From: SIG299 sp964544055
GTDB lineage: Bacteria > Bacillota > Clostridia > Lachnospirales > Lachnospiraceae
Assembly (NCBI GenBank): GCA_964544055.1
Contig: CAZJAA010000001.1
Span: forward strand, 62,001-126,000
Direction of reading: 5' to 3'
DNA: 64,000 nucleotides
Part shown: positions 32,579-42,178 of the stretch, piece by piece
Position numbering within the stretch: position 1 is the stretch's first letter
How the letters are laid out: each line of letters starts with the position of its first letter
The notes under the pieces: generated by a model
What the model saw: only the letters and a program-made list of their open reading frames with translations
What the model was told of the DNA's origin: nothing
The model's database searches: none
Translations under genes and position numbers: made by a program

Positions 32579-34090
32579 TTATTTTTCCTGATACATCTTT
32601 TTTAACGTAACCCTGTCAATTTTTCCGTTTGCCGTTAATGGCATCGTTTCCAGACGAATTACTTTATTTGGAATCATATAGCGCGGAAGCTTTTCCTTGA
32701 GCACGGCAACAAGTTCTTTTTCTTCCATTGTTCCGACATAACTTAAGACAATTTTTCCTTTTTCGGTATCGTAAACACAACCGCTTAAGTGTATACCATC
32801 TAGGCAATTGACTCCCGCTTCGATTTCTCCCAGCTCAATCCGGTGTCCCATATGCTTAATCTGGTAATCTTTTCTGGAAACAAACACCAGCTCACCATAG
32901 GAATTGTATTTTCCCAAATCACCAGTACGGTAAATCAGCTCCGGATATGCTTTATTTAACGGATTCTGCACGAATACGGCTGCTGTTCTTTCAAAATCAT
33001 TATAATAGCCAAGCGTAACAGAAGTACCGCGGATACAAATTTCTCCGATTTCGCCATCGCCTGCCTGCTCATTCTGCTCGTTCAGAAGAAGAATTTCGGT
33101 ATTTTTAAACGGCCGTCCGATTGGAATGGCTTCATCCAGTTCAAATTCACGGTTCACCTTATAAAAACAACACATACCGGTTCCTTCTGTCGGCCCATAC
33201 AGATTGGTAAAAGAAGCATCCGGAAGCACGGATTTCCAGATACGGAACTGCTTAATCGGAAATACCTCGCTGCCAAATACTACCGTGTGAAGATATTTCG
33301 GTACAACGGTTTTAAATGTGCCAAAGGCAGAAATCATGGTCAGGGCAGATACCACCCAGCAGACCGTATTAACTTTATGCTCATTTAAGTACTCTACAAG
33401 TTTAATCGGCATCATAAACAAGGAACGTGGAATTAAATAGGTAGTAGCACCGAATTTTAAGGTAGGATAAAGCTCCTTTAAGCAGGCATCAAAATAAAGT
33501 GGTGTCTGATTGCCAAATACGGTGTTTTCATTAAATTCCAGAGTTTCGGAAAGCTGTTCGATATAGTCCAGCACAGAACGATGACATGCGGCAACTCCCT
33601 TTGGAATACCGGTGGAGCCGGAGGTAAATACAATATAAATACAATCCGTGTCAATCGCTTTATCGTAAATTTCTGTTAATGCTGCATCCTCTGCCGGTGT
33701 TTTAATTATCTCGTCATACAGCACCAGTTCCCCCGGATAATCGAACTGCTTTGCGGCTTCCAATGTATGCTCATCGCAAATGATAAGCGGCGATTGCACA
33801 TTTTCTAAAATCAGTGAAATTCTGTTTGCCGGCATTTCTTCGTCAATCGGCACATAAAAACAGCCCGCAGTAATGACACCAAAAAATGCCGTGACTTCTT
33901 TTGGATGCTTATTCATAAAAATCACAACAGGTTTCTTATAAATTTTCTTTTGATGAAGAAACGTTCCGATTGCCCTGCTCTGCTGATATACCTGTGCAAA
34001 AGTCAGTCCCTCTTCTCCGTTGGAAAAAGCCAGCTTTTCCGGTTTTTTCTTTACAATTTCATTCAAATAATCAAGTACATTATTCTGCAT
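32579..34090 (-). CDS. DltA-like amino acid adenylating enzyme (carrier protein ligase)
   Basis: The 503-residue protein is an ANL-family adenylation domain: P-loop FTSGSTGIPKG, FDACLKELYP (with the Asp that binds the substrate amino group), YGPTEGTG, YRTGDLGKY, and the C-terminal NGKIDR with the catalytic Lys near 490. It has no carrier domain, like DltA, and should load an amino acid onto the separate carrier at 41175-41405. Neighbouring racemase and AsnB-type genes make D-Ala less likely than an acidic or amidated amino acid, but this is inference. Last enzyme gene of module A, 13 bp after the racemase. Confidence 0.85.
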   Translation of the reverse strand: MQNNVLDYLNEIVKKKPEKLAFSNGEEGLTFAQVYQQSRAIGTFLHQKKIYKKPVVIFMNKHPKEVTAFFGVITAGCFYVPIDEEMPANRISLILENVQSPLIICDEHTLEAAKQFDYPGELVLYDEIIKTPAEDAALTEIYDKAIDTDCIYIVFTSGSTGIPKGVAACHRSVLDYIEQLSETLEFNENTVFGNQTPLYFDACLKELYPTLKFGATTYLIPRSLFMMPIKLVEYLNEHKVNTVCWVVSALTMISAFGTFKTVVPKYLHTVVFGSEVFPIKQFRIWKSVLPDASFTNLYGPTEGTGMCCFYKVNREFELDEAIPIGRPFKNTEILLLNEQNEQAGDGEIGEICIRGTSVTLGYYNDFERTAAVFVQNPLNKAYPELIYRTGDLGKYNSYGELVFVSRKDYQIKHMGHRIELGEIEAGVNCLDGIHLSGCVYDTEKGKIVLSYVGTMEEKELVAVLKEKLPRYMIPNKVIRLETMPLTANGKIDRVTLKKMYQEK

Positions 34091-34103
34091 GATTTTTCAC
34101 TTC

Positions 34104-34826
34104 CTATCTTTCTGTAATCAGGTGTTCCCTGCCTGGCTTTAAGCGTGCTCCGGCTTTGATTACCACCTGTCTTGCAAGCACCTCAAGCACATCCAGAAAT
34201 CCCGCCTTTAAAACATTATCCCGCTTTATCAGAGAAAGCTCTGTACAGCCAAGCAAAACTACCTCCGCTCCCTGTTGAAACAATTTTTCGGAAATATAAT
34301 AAAAATTCTGCATATCCGGTGTTTTCCCCGCCTTAACATTATCATAAATCAGCTCCATTACCTGCGCTTGTTCTTCCTTTTGAGGGACAACACATTCTAT
34401 TCCGTGTTTTTCCAAAATCTGCTGGAATAACCGACTCTGTATAGTTCCATCCGTTGCCATCAGTCCAGCTTTTTGAACATTTTCCCTGTCCAGATAAGCA
34501 GCCGTTTCTTCAATTGCATGCAAAATAGTACAGCCGGTTTGATTTTCTAATTCTTTTTGGAAATAATGGGCAGTAATACATGGAATTGCAATAAAATCTG
34601 CGCCACAGTGTACCAGCTCATTTCCCACTTTTGCCAGAACAGGCAGCGGATTTTCTTTGCTGTTATCAAGAATATATCCAGTTCTGTCCGGTGTTTGCGG
34701 TTTGCTGTGGATAAGCAATTCAATGTGCTCCTGATCCGTGGCAGCATCCGTCATTTCTGTAATCAGCTGTAAAAAATATACCATAGCCATTGGTCCTAAT
34801 CCACCAATAATCCCAACCTTTTTCAC
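34104..34826 (-). CDS. Aspartate/glutamate racemase family protein
   Basis: The 240-residue protein begins KKVGIIGGLGPMAMVYF and has both catalytic cysteines of the family, in AIPCITAH and LLGCTELSLI. Such enzymes interconvert L- and D-aspartate or glutamate without cofactor. The start is a GTG seven bases after GGAG. Placed between the transglutaminase-like gene and the adenylating enzyme, it probably supplies the D-amino acid for loading. MurI is not implied, since MurI normally lies with cell-wall genes and is longer. Confidence 0.85.
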   Translation of the reverse strand: MKKVGIIGGLGPMAMVYFLQLITEMTDAATDQEHIELLIHSKPQTPDRTGYILDNSKENPLPVLAKVGNELVHCGADFIAIPCITAHYFQKELENQTGCTILHAIEETAAYLDRENVQKAGLMATDGTIQSRLFQQILEKHGIECVVPQKEEQAQVMELIYDNVKAGKTPDMQNFYYISEKLFQQGAEVVLLGCTELSLIKRDNVLKAGFLDVLEVLARQVVIKAGARLKPGREHLITER

Positions 34827-34844
34827 ACTGCCACTCCTTTCTTT

Positions 34845-36593
34845 TTATTTAATTTCCGGATACAGGGATTTATCATAATTATGAGAGCCCTTATGGCTGT
34901 CGGAATATTCCCATAATGTTGCATCATCCCACAGAAAAATGTACGGTCTTCCAACTCTCGGCGTCGCATCAAAGTGATACCAGCCATGACCATCTCCAAT
35001 ATCCACAAGATTCCAGAAATGCATGGAATCACCTACACGAATACGCTCAATATCCATATTAGGAAAACCTGCACGAGTCAGCATTGCCTTGGATAAGGAG
35101 AAATATACATAGCAGTCTCCCTTGCCCTTGGTCAGACCTTCCATGGCAGCCTTAATATAGTCTCCTTTTTCTGACGAGCTTACATAGGATACATGGCTGC
35201 GGATATAATCATAAATAGCCTTACATTTTTCATAATTTGTCATTCCGTCTTTAAATAACGTTTTAAAGATTCCGTCAATCTTATTATTTAATTCCTCTTC
35301 ATCAGCACGATATACCTTTACTGTAACGGTCAAGGTCTTTTCTGCGCAGTTTCCGGCAATATCCGTTGCCGTATAAGTAACCGGATACGAACCTTCTGTC
35401 TTTAAATCAACTGCCGAAGCATCCACCTTAATGGTTACGTCTGCCCCGGAATTGTCTGTTACCGTCACTTTTGATTTGTATGCTACCGTATCTCCAAGCC
35501 ACACTATAAAATCGTCTGCCTTGGTAAACACAGGGGCTTCTTCATCTGCCACCAAGCACAATACTGCTTCTTTTTCGGTTGTATTGCCATAGCAGTCGGT
35601 AGCAATAATCGTAATCAACTGTTCTCCAACCACAGAAAAATCAGGCTCTTTTTCAAAAGCAAGCGAAGAAACGCCTGATTTATCATCCACCGTCACAATA
35701 AACTCTTCCAACGCTTTTTCTAAAAGAGTATAGCCGGAAACGTTCTGTAATACAAGCTCCGGTCCCATAGTATCTTCTACAAGGAGAACCGCTTCATAGA
35801 CTTCTTCCTCTGTTTTAATATGTACCGGATACGTTCCGACGACGTTCATATCCACGTTGCATGATATATATTCAGCCACTGTTTTATTTACTGTAAATGC
35901 GGATGCATCCGGCAATTCACTGCCAAGTTCTGCATGTAAAGAAGTTACCACCGGTGTCAGCCATAATTGCGCCGTTTTTGTTGTTGTATTTCCACCTTTA
36001 TCTACTGCCAGAATACTGACCGTCTGTTTTCCGGTTTTTAAAAAATCCGGCTCCTCGGCAAAACTGACCGTGGCAACGGTATAATCCAACAGCTGTACAA
36101 CAAAATCAGAGGCTGTGCAGCTTTCTCCATAAGCAAGTGTAACATCACATAATTCAAGCACGGGGGCAATGGTATCTTCAACAATCAGTATTGATTTTAC
36201 GGTAAAAGCTCCTGTTTTAATTTTTACATGATATTCTCCCGGTAAGCTTGTATCAATACTGTCACTATCTGCCGTAAAAACAGCCTCTGCATCTGCTTTT
36301 TTTAAAAAGTCAGATGCCGTCACGGTGCCTCCGGCTTCTACACGGCAGACAGAATACACCAGAGAATCTTTATAAAGGAAAACTCCTCCTGTAACTACGG
36401 CAATAAGAAAGACAAGAACAACACATACCGCAGCTCTTCTTCTCCGCTTTCTTCTTTTTATTTCTCGCCTTCTGCGTTTTTCCCGCATGACAGCCCTGTA
36501 CGTTTCCTGTTCCCTCTGCTCTCTGCCATTTACTTCGTCTGCAAGAAGAGATTCCAGTTCTTTTGCAAAATCATCATAATTTTTATTAGCCAT
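34845..36593 (-). CDS. Membrane-anchored transglutaminase-like protein with Ig-like repeats (module A)
   Basis: The 582-residue protein has a charged cytoplasmic N-terminus (~1-50, rich in Arg/Lys), one membrane segment (~52-72), about four DUF5011-type Ig-like repeats (each ~75-80 residues, TATDIAGN/VDKGGN style) and a C-terminal transglutaminase-like domain. The catalytic triad is intact: Cys in KGDCYVY (~494), His in SMHFWNLV (~525), Asp in YHFDAT (~542). I chose the ATG at 36593 (GAGG six bases upstream) over one at 36605. It is paralogous to the protein at 44781, sharing the end SLYPEIK. Role could be crosslinking, amide hydrolysis or proteolysis at the surface. Confidence 0.82.
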   Translation of the reverse strand: MANKNYDDFAKELESLLADEVNGREQREQETYRAVMREKRRRREIKRRKRRRRAAVCVVLVFLIAVVTGGVFLYKDSLVYSVCRVEAGGTVTASDFLKKADAEAVFTADSDSIDTSLPGEYHVKIKTGAFTVKSILIVEDTIAPVLELCDVTLAYGESCTASDFVVQLLDYTVATVSFAEEPDFLKTGKQTVSILAVDKGGNTTTKTAQLWLTPVVTSLHAELGSELPDASAFTVNKTVAEYISCNVDMNVVGTYPVHIKTEEEVYEAVLLVEDTMGPELVLQNVSGYTLLEKALEEFIVTVDDKSGVSSLAFEKEPDFSVVGEQLITIIATDCYGNTTEKEAVLCLVADEEAPVFTKADDFIVWLGDTVAYKSKVTVTDNSGADVTIKVDASAVDLKTEGSYPVTYTATDIAGNCAEKTLTVTVKVYRADEEELNNKIDGIFKTLFKDGMTNYEKCKAIYDYIRSHVSYVSSSEKGDYIKAAMEGLTKGKGDCYVYFSLSKAMLTRAGFPNMDIERIRVGDSMHFWNLVDIGDGHGWYHFDATPRVGRPYIFLWDDATLWEYSDSHKGSHNYDKSLYPEIK

Positions 36594-36638
36594 TTTCGAC
36601 CTCATCTTCTGATATTGTCTGACGAATCAGACAACATT

Positions 36639-38477
36639 TTACAGTGTCAGCGCATACTGTTCACAAAGTATTGTTACCGTCATAACAATCAGTAAATAAT
36701 CTATTTCATACGCACCCATCAGTTTAAAATCATCCTGATTATAGAGTTTTTTTAAGTTTTCTACCTGATCCCAGTCGAATATATTGTATTTTTTGATATA
36801 TTCTTCGCTTAAATAAGGAATATTGTCTGCTTTTTTTATCATGGCAGACATGCCCGGTGCCTGAAACGGAAATTTCTTTCTTTTCAAAATTGGTTCCGGT
36901 ACAATGCTTTCCCCTGCTTTTTTCAGAATATACTTTTCATTTACACCCTTTAACTTATATTTGTCCGGAATGGTTCTTACAAACGCAAGCAGCTCTGCAT
37001 CCAGAAACGGATGTCTGCCTTCAATCGAATGGGAAAAAAACATTCGGTCTCCATGTTCCGTTAAAAGATGATCCGATAAACGCAACTTATAGTCAATGTA
37101 AGATCTGCGCTTCTGTGTGCTTAGGTTTTTCACCTTGTTTACATCAATTGGACTTTCTGCCCATGCAGCAAATTTGGCATGTTCCGCACGAATGTCCTTA
37201 TGATATAAATCAAGATGAATGTTCCGAATGTCCGCATGATTTCTTTCATAGCGGAAATATGGGTCTCCCCAAAGACGCTCATTAATTTCACATTCTTCTC
37301 TTGTCATCTGTCCCTTTTGCATATTGCGGAACAAATCTACCATATATCCGACATAACCGCAGAAAAATTCATCCGAGCCCTGACCGGTCAATACTGCTTT
37401 TGCCGGTGAGGTGCTTACCAGTTCAGAAAGCATAAAGGCTGCCACATCATAGCTTTCCTTTACCGCTCCTTCTGCGTGATATATCACCTTGGACAAATGC
37501 TTCCAGATTTCTTCCTCGCCAACCCTTACACTGTAATGCTCGGATTTTACACAATCCTTTACCAGCTTCTGAAAGCGGCTTTCATCCAAGTCACCGGAAC
37601 CAATTTCAGCAGAAAAAGAATAATAGCTGTCTAACAGATATTTTCCAATATAACAGGCAACCAGAGAGCTGTCCAGACCACCGGATACATAGAAACCGAT
37701 TGGTACATCTGCAATCAGGCGGCGTTTGATTGCGTTCTTAAAAAGCTCCCGCAGATGCTCTACATAATAGGCTTCCCCTTTGTCCTCTTCTTCGCTTTCG
37801 TAAATCATATCCCAAAATTCCAGATTTTTCGGTTCGCTATCCGGTTTCAGACAAAGCATATGCCCGGCTTCCATAGAATAAATTCCTTTAAAAAAGGTAT
37901 TTGGCGATACAACACCTGGAAAATTTAAAAGCTGGTCTACTGCTTTTAAATTCAGTTTTCGCTCTACTCCCGGATATTCTAAAATTGCTTTTATTTCAGA
38001 AGCAAAAACAATTCTCTGGTCAATCATTGTATAGAAAAGCGGACAAATTCCAATGTGGTCTCTGACAAGGTAAAAAGCGTCTGTTGTTCCATCATAAAGG
38101 GCAATGGCAAACTGACCGTTTAAATACTTTGGAAAATCTATGCCATATTCCTCATACAAATGCACAATTACCTCCACATCTGTTCCGGTTTGGAATGTAT
38201 GCCCTTTTTTAATCAGTTCTGCTTTTAACTCCTGATAGTTAAAAATTTCACCATTACATACCATGGAAATTTTTCTGGTTTCGTTAAACATCGGCTGCAT
38301 TCCACCGGACAAATCCAGAAAGCTCAGTCGGTTAAAACCAAGTGCTATACGGTCTGTTATATATTTATTCTCTCCATCCGGTCCCCGGTGCCGAATGGCA
38401 TACAGCATGTTGTCGATAATTTTTCCTTCGATTGGCCGATTTTCACGCAGATTATAAATACCACATATTCCACACAT
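36639..38477 (-). CDS. asnB: AsnB-type glutamine-dependent amidotransferase
   Basis: The 612-residue protein has the class II glutaminase domain (nucleophile Cys2 in MCGICGIYNL, HRGPDGE, CNGEIFNYQEL) and the C-terminal ATP-PPase domain with SGGLDSSLVA. Asparagine synthetases transfer ammonia from glutamine to the aspartyl carboxylate; some AsnB relatives instead amidate cell-wall residues. Its place within a Dlt-like operon, 23 bp after the SGNH-like gene and before the transglutaminase-like gene, suggests that it amidates the amino acid used by this pathway. Confidence 0.9.
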   Translation of the reverse strand: MCGICGIYNLRENRPIEGKIIDNMLYAIRHRGPDGENKYITDRIALGFNRLSFLDLSGGMQPMFNETRKISMVCNGEIFNYQELKAELIKKGHTFQTGTDVEVIVHLYEEYGIDFPKYLNGQFAIALYDGTTDAFYLVRDHIGICPLFYTMIDQRIVFASEIKAILEYPGVERKLNLKAVDQLLNFPGVVSPNTFFKGIYSMEAGHMLCLKPDSEPKNLEFWDMIYESEEEDKGEAYYVEHLRELFKNAIKRRLIADVPIGFYVSGGLDSSLVACYIGKYLLDSYYSFSAEIGSGDLDESRFQKLVKDCVKSEHYSVRVGEEEIWKHLSKVIYHAEGAVKESYDVAAFMLSELVSTSPAKAVLTGQGSDEFFCGYVGYMVDLFRNMQKGQMTREECEINERLWGDPYFRYERNHADIRNIHLDLYHKDIRAEHAKFAAWAESPIDVNKVKNLSTQKRRSYIDYKLRLSDHLLTEHGDRMFFSHSIEGRHPFLDAELLAFVRTIPDKYKLKGVNEKYILKKAGESIVPEPILKRKKFPFQAPGMSAMIKKADNIPYLSEEYIKKYNIFDWDQVENLKKLYNQDDFKLMGAYEIDYLLIVMTVTILCEQYALTL

Positions 38478-38499
38478 AGTTTTGTCTCTCTTTTCTTAC

Positions 38500-39546
38500 T
38501 TATTCAATTCCGTATTTTTCTTTCTGACGGAGAATTTCCTCATCATAAAGTGCTCTTTTTGTTTTCCAAACTTCTGCCAGCTCCGCTTCGTTACGGCGGT
38601 CATTCACCATACACTGCTCGGATAAAATCTTACCAAAATAGTGTGTCAGTTTTGTTGCACCGGATAAATTCATATGGAGTCCTGCATCATAGGTATCGGT
38701 TGTATAATCCAAACCGATTTCTTCCGTCAACTCCAAAAAATTAATATACATGAGATCATTTTTCTCCGCATACTCTGTAATCTGCTGTTCCCATTCTTCG
38801 TACCAGTGCGGATACAGACTTGGTGCTTTTATCAGAACAAGCTGGATGTCATTTTCTTTGCAGAGCTGTGTCATTTTCTCAAGATACGTCCATGCATTTT
38901 CACCAAAGCTATAATCGGTGAGCAGCTTTTTCGGCGGAATACCGGAAGCTTCTTTTGTATCAAGCCGCATATAATATCCATTGTAGGAAACGGTCTTTTT
39001 ATGGAACATATACTTCACATCTTCTGCTGTCAGCTCGCTCCACCTTGTATGATAACGGAGAATCGGAAAAACATAGTCCAGGAAATGCTCTTCCTTTGTC
39101 ATGGATGCTTTAATTGCATTCACCTTTGACATAGACCATTTCATTCCTTCCAGCGTCATACGGTTATATGCTTCAGAATTTGACTGGTTTGTGTTCATGG
39201 CAAGTACATTGAACACTACCACCTTGGGTGTATAATAGCGCAACGTGTCTTCCAGCATATAATAGGACTGCCAGACATACTGCTCCGCACTTCCCCGGAT
39301 ATAACTGTGAATGCCGTATTCTTCCCACAAAACCATTGGCGTGAAATTTTCATACACTTCACAGTCTCCGACCATAATTACATCAAATTCTTTATTTTTT
39401 TCTTCATAATATTCTGCAATAAATGCGCCTTCAATTACTCCATCTACATACTTTGGCATACAAAGACGTTGAAGAAGCCACAAGATTACAAAACAGCAGC
39501 TTATTGTTAAGACTATCTTAAAAAAAGTCTTTGTTTTTTGTTTCAT
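38500..39546 (-). CDS. DltD/SGNH-like transferase with Cys nucleophile (module A)
   Basis: The 348-residue protein has an N-terminal membrane anchor (~8-28) and an extracytoplasmic domain laid out like DltD/SGNH acyltransferases. Block I reads VGDCEVYE, with Cys62 where GDSx or GSSx proteins have the serine nucleophile; block V reads DAGLHMNLSGA, giving the Asp-His pair (D287, H291). The start at 39546 has GGAG six bases upstream; the ATG at 39558 is less good. The paralogue at 42145 shows the same Cys. It probably accepts an acyl group from the adjacent MBOAT and passes it to a polymer. Confidence 0.78.
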   Translation of the reverse strand: MKQKTKTFFKIVLTISCCFVILWLLQRLCMPKYVDGVIEGAFIAEYYEEKNKEFDVIMVGDCEVYENFTPMVLWEEYGIHSYIRGSAEQYVWQSYYMLEDTLRYYTPKVVVFNVLAMNTNQSNSEAYNRMTLEGMKWSMSKVNAIKASMTKEEHFLDYVFPILRYHTRWSELTAEDVKYMFHKKTVSYNGYYMRLDTKEASGIPPKKLLTDYSFGENAWTYLEKMTQLCKENDIQLVLIKAPSLYPHWYEEWEQQITEYAEKNDLMYINFLELTEEIGLDYTTDTYDAGLHMNLSGATKLTHYFGKILSEQCMVNDRRNEAELAEVWKTKRALYDEEILRQKEKYGIE

Positions 39547-39570
39547 CACTATCTCCATTCCGATACAAGG

Positions 39571-41163
39571 TTAAAACTGGTTGTATATAAATTGGCTGGA
39601 ATCATATCCAATGCCGTAGGTACCCATAAAAAGTATTACAATAAAAAGTCCAAACCAGAGGGCAACCCTCACCGGATAAGGCTTTGAAGTAATTAAAGCT
39701 CTTACACCTGTTTTGCATTTTATTATGCTTACTACTGACATAAGCAGTACCGCAAAAAACAAGATAATATAATCCAGTTCACTCAATCCGATCTTTAACA
39801 GACTTCCATCAAAAAGTACGTTCCAGTTTGGCACACTTATCATAGACCAGAATGCCCGGAAAGTATCGGATACTTGACTGTAGCAGTCAAACAAATTCAG
39901 ACAGCATACCAGCAAATATGTCCTTACCGTGCAAAACACTTTATACGGCCATTGATTGGACACAGAAAATCTGGAATGAAATCTGGCATATAATGGCTCC
40001 AGTTCTTCAGAAATCATCAAAACAGCCCAGTTAGCAAGTCCCCATACAACGAAATTCCAGTTGGCACCATGCCAGAGTCCGGTTGAAAACCAAACCACAA
40101 AGGATGCCACATAAACCGGCAGACGTTTTCCTATAGAATCTCCAAAATGTTTTCTGGAAAATTTGGAGAACTTTTGGAGTGCGCTGCTCGATGATACTGG
40201 ATAGAATACATAATCGCGAAACCAGTTGCACATGGAGATATGCCATCTGCGCCAGTATTCTTTCAGGGAAGTTGAATAATACGGCAGATTGAAATTTTCC
40301 TTAAGCCGGATGCCAAAAGCTTGTGCAAGCCCTATGGTAACGTCAATACCGCCAGTGAAATCCGCATACAGCTGTATTGTATAAAACACCATACCGACAA
40401 TCAGATAAACTCCCTGGTATTCCTCCGGATTCATCAGTGTAGTAGAAACAGCGGCAAAAATACGGTCAGCAATAACAAGCTTTTTAAAATAGCCCCACAA
40501 GATGCGCTGCAAACCATATGCCACATTTTTTTTATCAAATTTATGCTCCGAAAACAAAGTTTCTGCCAAATCAGAAAAACGGCTGATTGGACCCTGTACA
40601 AGCTGTGGAAAAAACGAAATAAACAAGGCAAGCTTAAACAGGTTCTTCTCAGCTTTTATTGTGCCCCGGTAAACGTCCACGAGATAACCAACCGCCTGAA
40701 AGGTATAAAAAGAAATTCCCATAGGCACCAGAAGAGATACAACCGGAACAGCTTTGCTTCCAGAAAACAATGAAATTACAGGTGCAAAAATACGCAAAAA
40801 GAAATTTGCATACTTCACAACTGCAAGAATCGCAATATTTAAAGTCACAAACAATGCAGCCTGACGAAAACGAATTTTCTTTTGCTGCTTTTTATACTCT
40901 TTCTTTTCTTCCTTGGAAAGTTCTTCTTTATGCTGCTTCAGATATTCTGCCTGACGCTCTGTATTTTTTTCAATAAGTACGGCAGCAAAATATACGGTTA
41001 CGGTGGTTGCACCAATAAAAAGCAGATATGCCGGGTTTGCAATCCAATAAAAGAGATAGCTTGCAAGCAACAGAAGCGCCCACTGGCATCTCTTCGGAAT
41101 GACATAATACAAACCCAGCAAAACAGCAGCAAAAATCAAAAACTCATACGATGTAAATAGCAT
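39571..41163 (-). CDS. MBOAT acyltransferase, DltB-like, with C-terminal acyl-shuttle motif (module A)
   Basis: The 530-residue polytopic protein is a DltB/AlgI-type membrane-bound O-acyltransferase: PMGISFYTFQAVGYLVDVYRG, QGPISRF, LKEYWRRWHISMCNWFRDYVFYP and the catalytic His in LWHGANWNFV (~365). It ends in FIYNQF, which fits the extracytoplasmic hexapeptide that carries acyl on Tyr (here Tyr527) in Dlt-type systems and is fused to the MBOAT in some lineages. It follows the carrier gene by 11 bp and precedes the SGNH partner by 24 bp. Confidence 0.88.
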   Translation of the reverse strand: MLFTSYEFLIFAAVLLGLYYVIPKRCQWALLLLASYLFYWIANPAYLLFIGATTVTVYFAAVLIEKNTERQAEYLKQHKEELSKEEKKEYKKQQKKIRFRQAALFVTLNIAILAVVKYANFFLRIFAPVISLFSGSKAVPVVSLLVPMGISFYTFQAVGYLVDVYRGTIKAEKNLFKLALFISFFPQLVQGPISRFSDLAETLFSEHKFDKKNVAYGLQRILWGYFKKLVIADRIFAAVSTTLMNPEEYQGVYLIVGMVFYTIQLYADFTGGIDVTIGLAQAFGIRLKENFNLPYYSTSLKEYWRRWHISMCNWFRDYVFYPVSSSSALQKFSKFSRKHFGDSIGKRLPVYVASFVVWFSTGLWHGANWNFVVWGLANWAVLMISEELEPLYARFHSRFSVSNQWPYKVFCTVRTYLLVCCLNLFDCYSQVSDTFRAFWSMISVPNWNVLFDGSLLKIGLSELDYIILFFAVLLMSVVSIIKCKTGVRALITSKPYPVRVALWFGLFIVILFMGTYGIGYDSSQFIYNQF

Positions 41164-41174
41164 GGTCTATGTTC

Positions 41175-41405
41175 CTACTCCTCATCTTCCAGTTTCTGGA
41201 TTAATTCATATAGTGCCTGTGCAGAATTAAAATTCTCAGGAATAATATTTTCTGCAGTAATTGTAACATCAAACGCCTCGCTAATTTCAGAAATCAAGGT
41301 AACAATATCAAAGGAGTCTAAAATCATATCATCAATTAATTTATTCTCCTTTGTAAAATCCACATCCGGATGTAAATCCTGTAAAATTTCTAATAATGTT
41401 TCCAT
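41175..41405 (-). CDS. DltC-like carrier protein
   Basis: A 76-residue acidic acyl/amino-acyl carrier with the phosphopantetheine site ILDSFDIVTLI (Ser31); the DSFD form is more like DltC than fatty-acid ACP (compare DSLD at 55101). It should be loaded by the adenylating enzyme at 32579 and donate to the MBOAT. It heads module A, ~40 bp downstream of a consensus promoter. Confidence 0.85.
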   Translation of the reverse strand: METLLEILQDLHPDVDFTKENKLIDDMILDSFDIVTLISEISEAFDVTITAENIIPENFNSAQALYELIQKLEDEE

Positions 41406-41441
41406 AAATAGATACCTCCCATTTTTACATAATTCATAATG

Positions 41442-41470
41442 ATTATAGTCCTATATCTTGTTTTTTTCAA
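41442..41470 (-). promoter_or_regulatory. Promoter of module A
   Basis: TTGAAA, 17 bp and TATAAT on the minus strand, just upstream of the carrier gene. Confidence 0.75.
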
Positions 41471-41518
41471 GTCTTATTTTTCTATCTCTTGTTATCTTGC
41501 CATACCTTTACCACGCTA

Positions 41519-42178
41519 TCATTTTTTGTTTGCTGATGCGACATGGTAAGAAGGAACAAAAGCCGTGGTTTCTGTTACCATGGAACAATACTGGATGGAA
41601 ATAATTTCTGAATCTTTTATAATAAATTTAAGCCTCATATTATCCATACAATAACTAATTGTTCCTGATTTTTCTTCATATGCCGTTCCATACACAGAAA
41701 GCAGCTGCTCTTTGGTCATAAACAAACGAACGCCTTCCTCTGTCTCCACCGTATCATCCCGGAAACAAATGCAGGAAATATATTCCGCAGCCTCCAGCTC
41801 ATAAGTATCCAGTTCGAAGCTTCCATAGCTATAAGTACGGATGATATCACCTGTAGCACAGCTTTCTGTTTCAAATACGCTCTGCGCCTGGCCAAGTGCT
41901 TCAAGCACCGGTGCCGCCGACATGTCTACGGCTATTTCCATGTCATTATAACAAAAAATATATCCGTTTTTTTTCTGCGGTATTTCATTTTCTGATGAGG
42001 AATCCTTATTTTCTTCCGTACTCTGTCCATTGTTGTTTTCCGGAGCAAAGGTTACCGGAGCATTTGGCCTTTCCGTTGCACAACCAGCCGTAAAAAGGCT
42101 GCCGGACAAAAGCAAAACTGCTGTGAAACAATAAAAAACGGACATTATCTGTTTTCTTCTGATTTGCTGTTTATCCAC
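41519..42178 (-). CDS. Lipoprotein of unknown function, end of module B
   Basis: The product has a signal peptide with lipobox (FTAGC), a Ser/Asn/Glu-rich linker and the same unrecognised domain as the lipoprotein at 31873 (NGYIFCYNDMEIAVD ... MRLKFIIKD). I give the GTG at 42178 because it supplies a basic n-region (IRRKQ); an ATG at 42145, overlapping the stop of the upstream gene, is an alternative. The GTG start overlaps the SGNH gene by 34 bases. Neither start has a strong ribosome binding site, so translation may be coupled. Confidence 0.72.
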   Translation of the reverse strand: MDKQQIRRKQIMSVFYCFTAVLLLSGSLFTAGCATERPNAPVTFAPENNNGQSTEENKDSSSENEIPQKKNGYIFCYNDMEIAVDMSAAPVLEALGQAQSVFETESCATGDIIRTYSYGSFELDTYELEAAEYISCICFRDDTVETEEGVRLFMTKEQLLSVYGTAYEEKSGTISYCMDNMRLKFIIKDSEIISIQYCSMVTETTAFVPSYHVASANKK

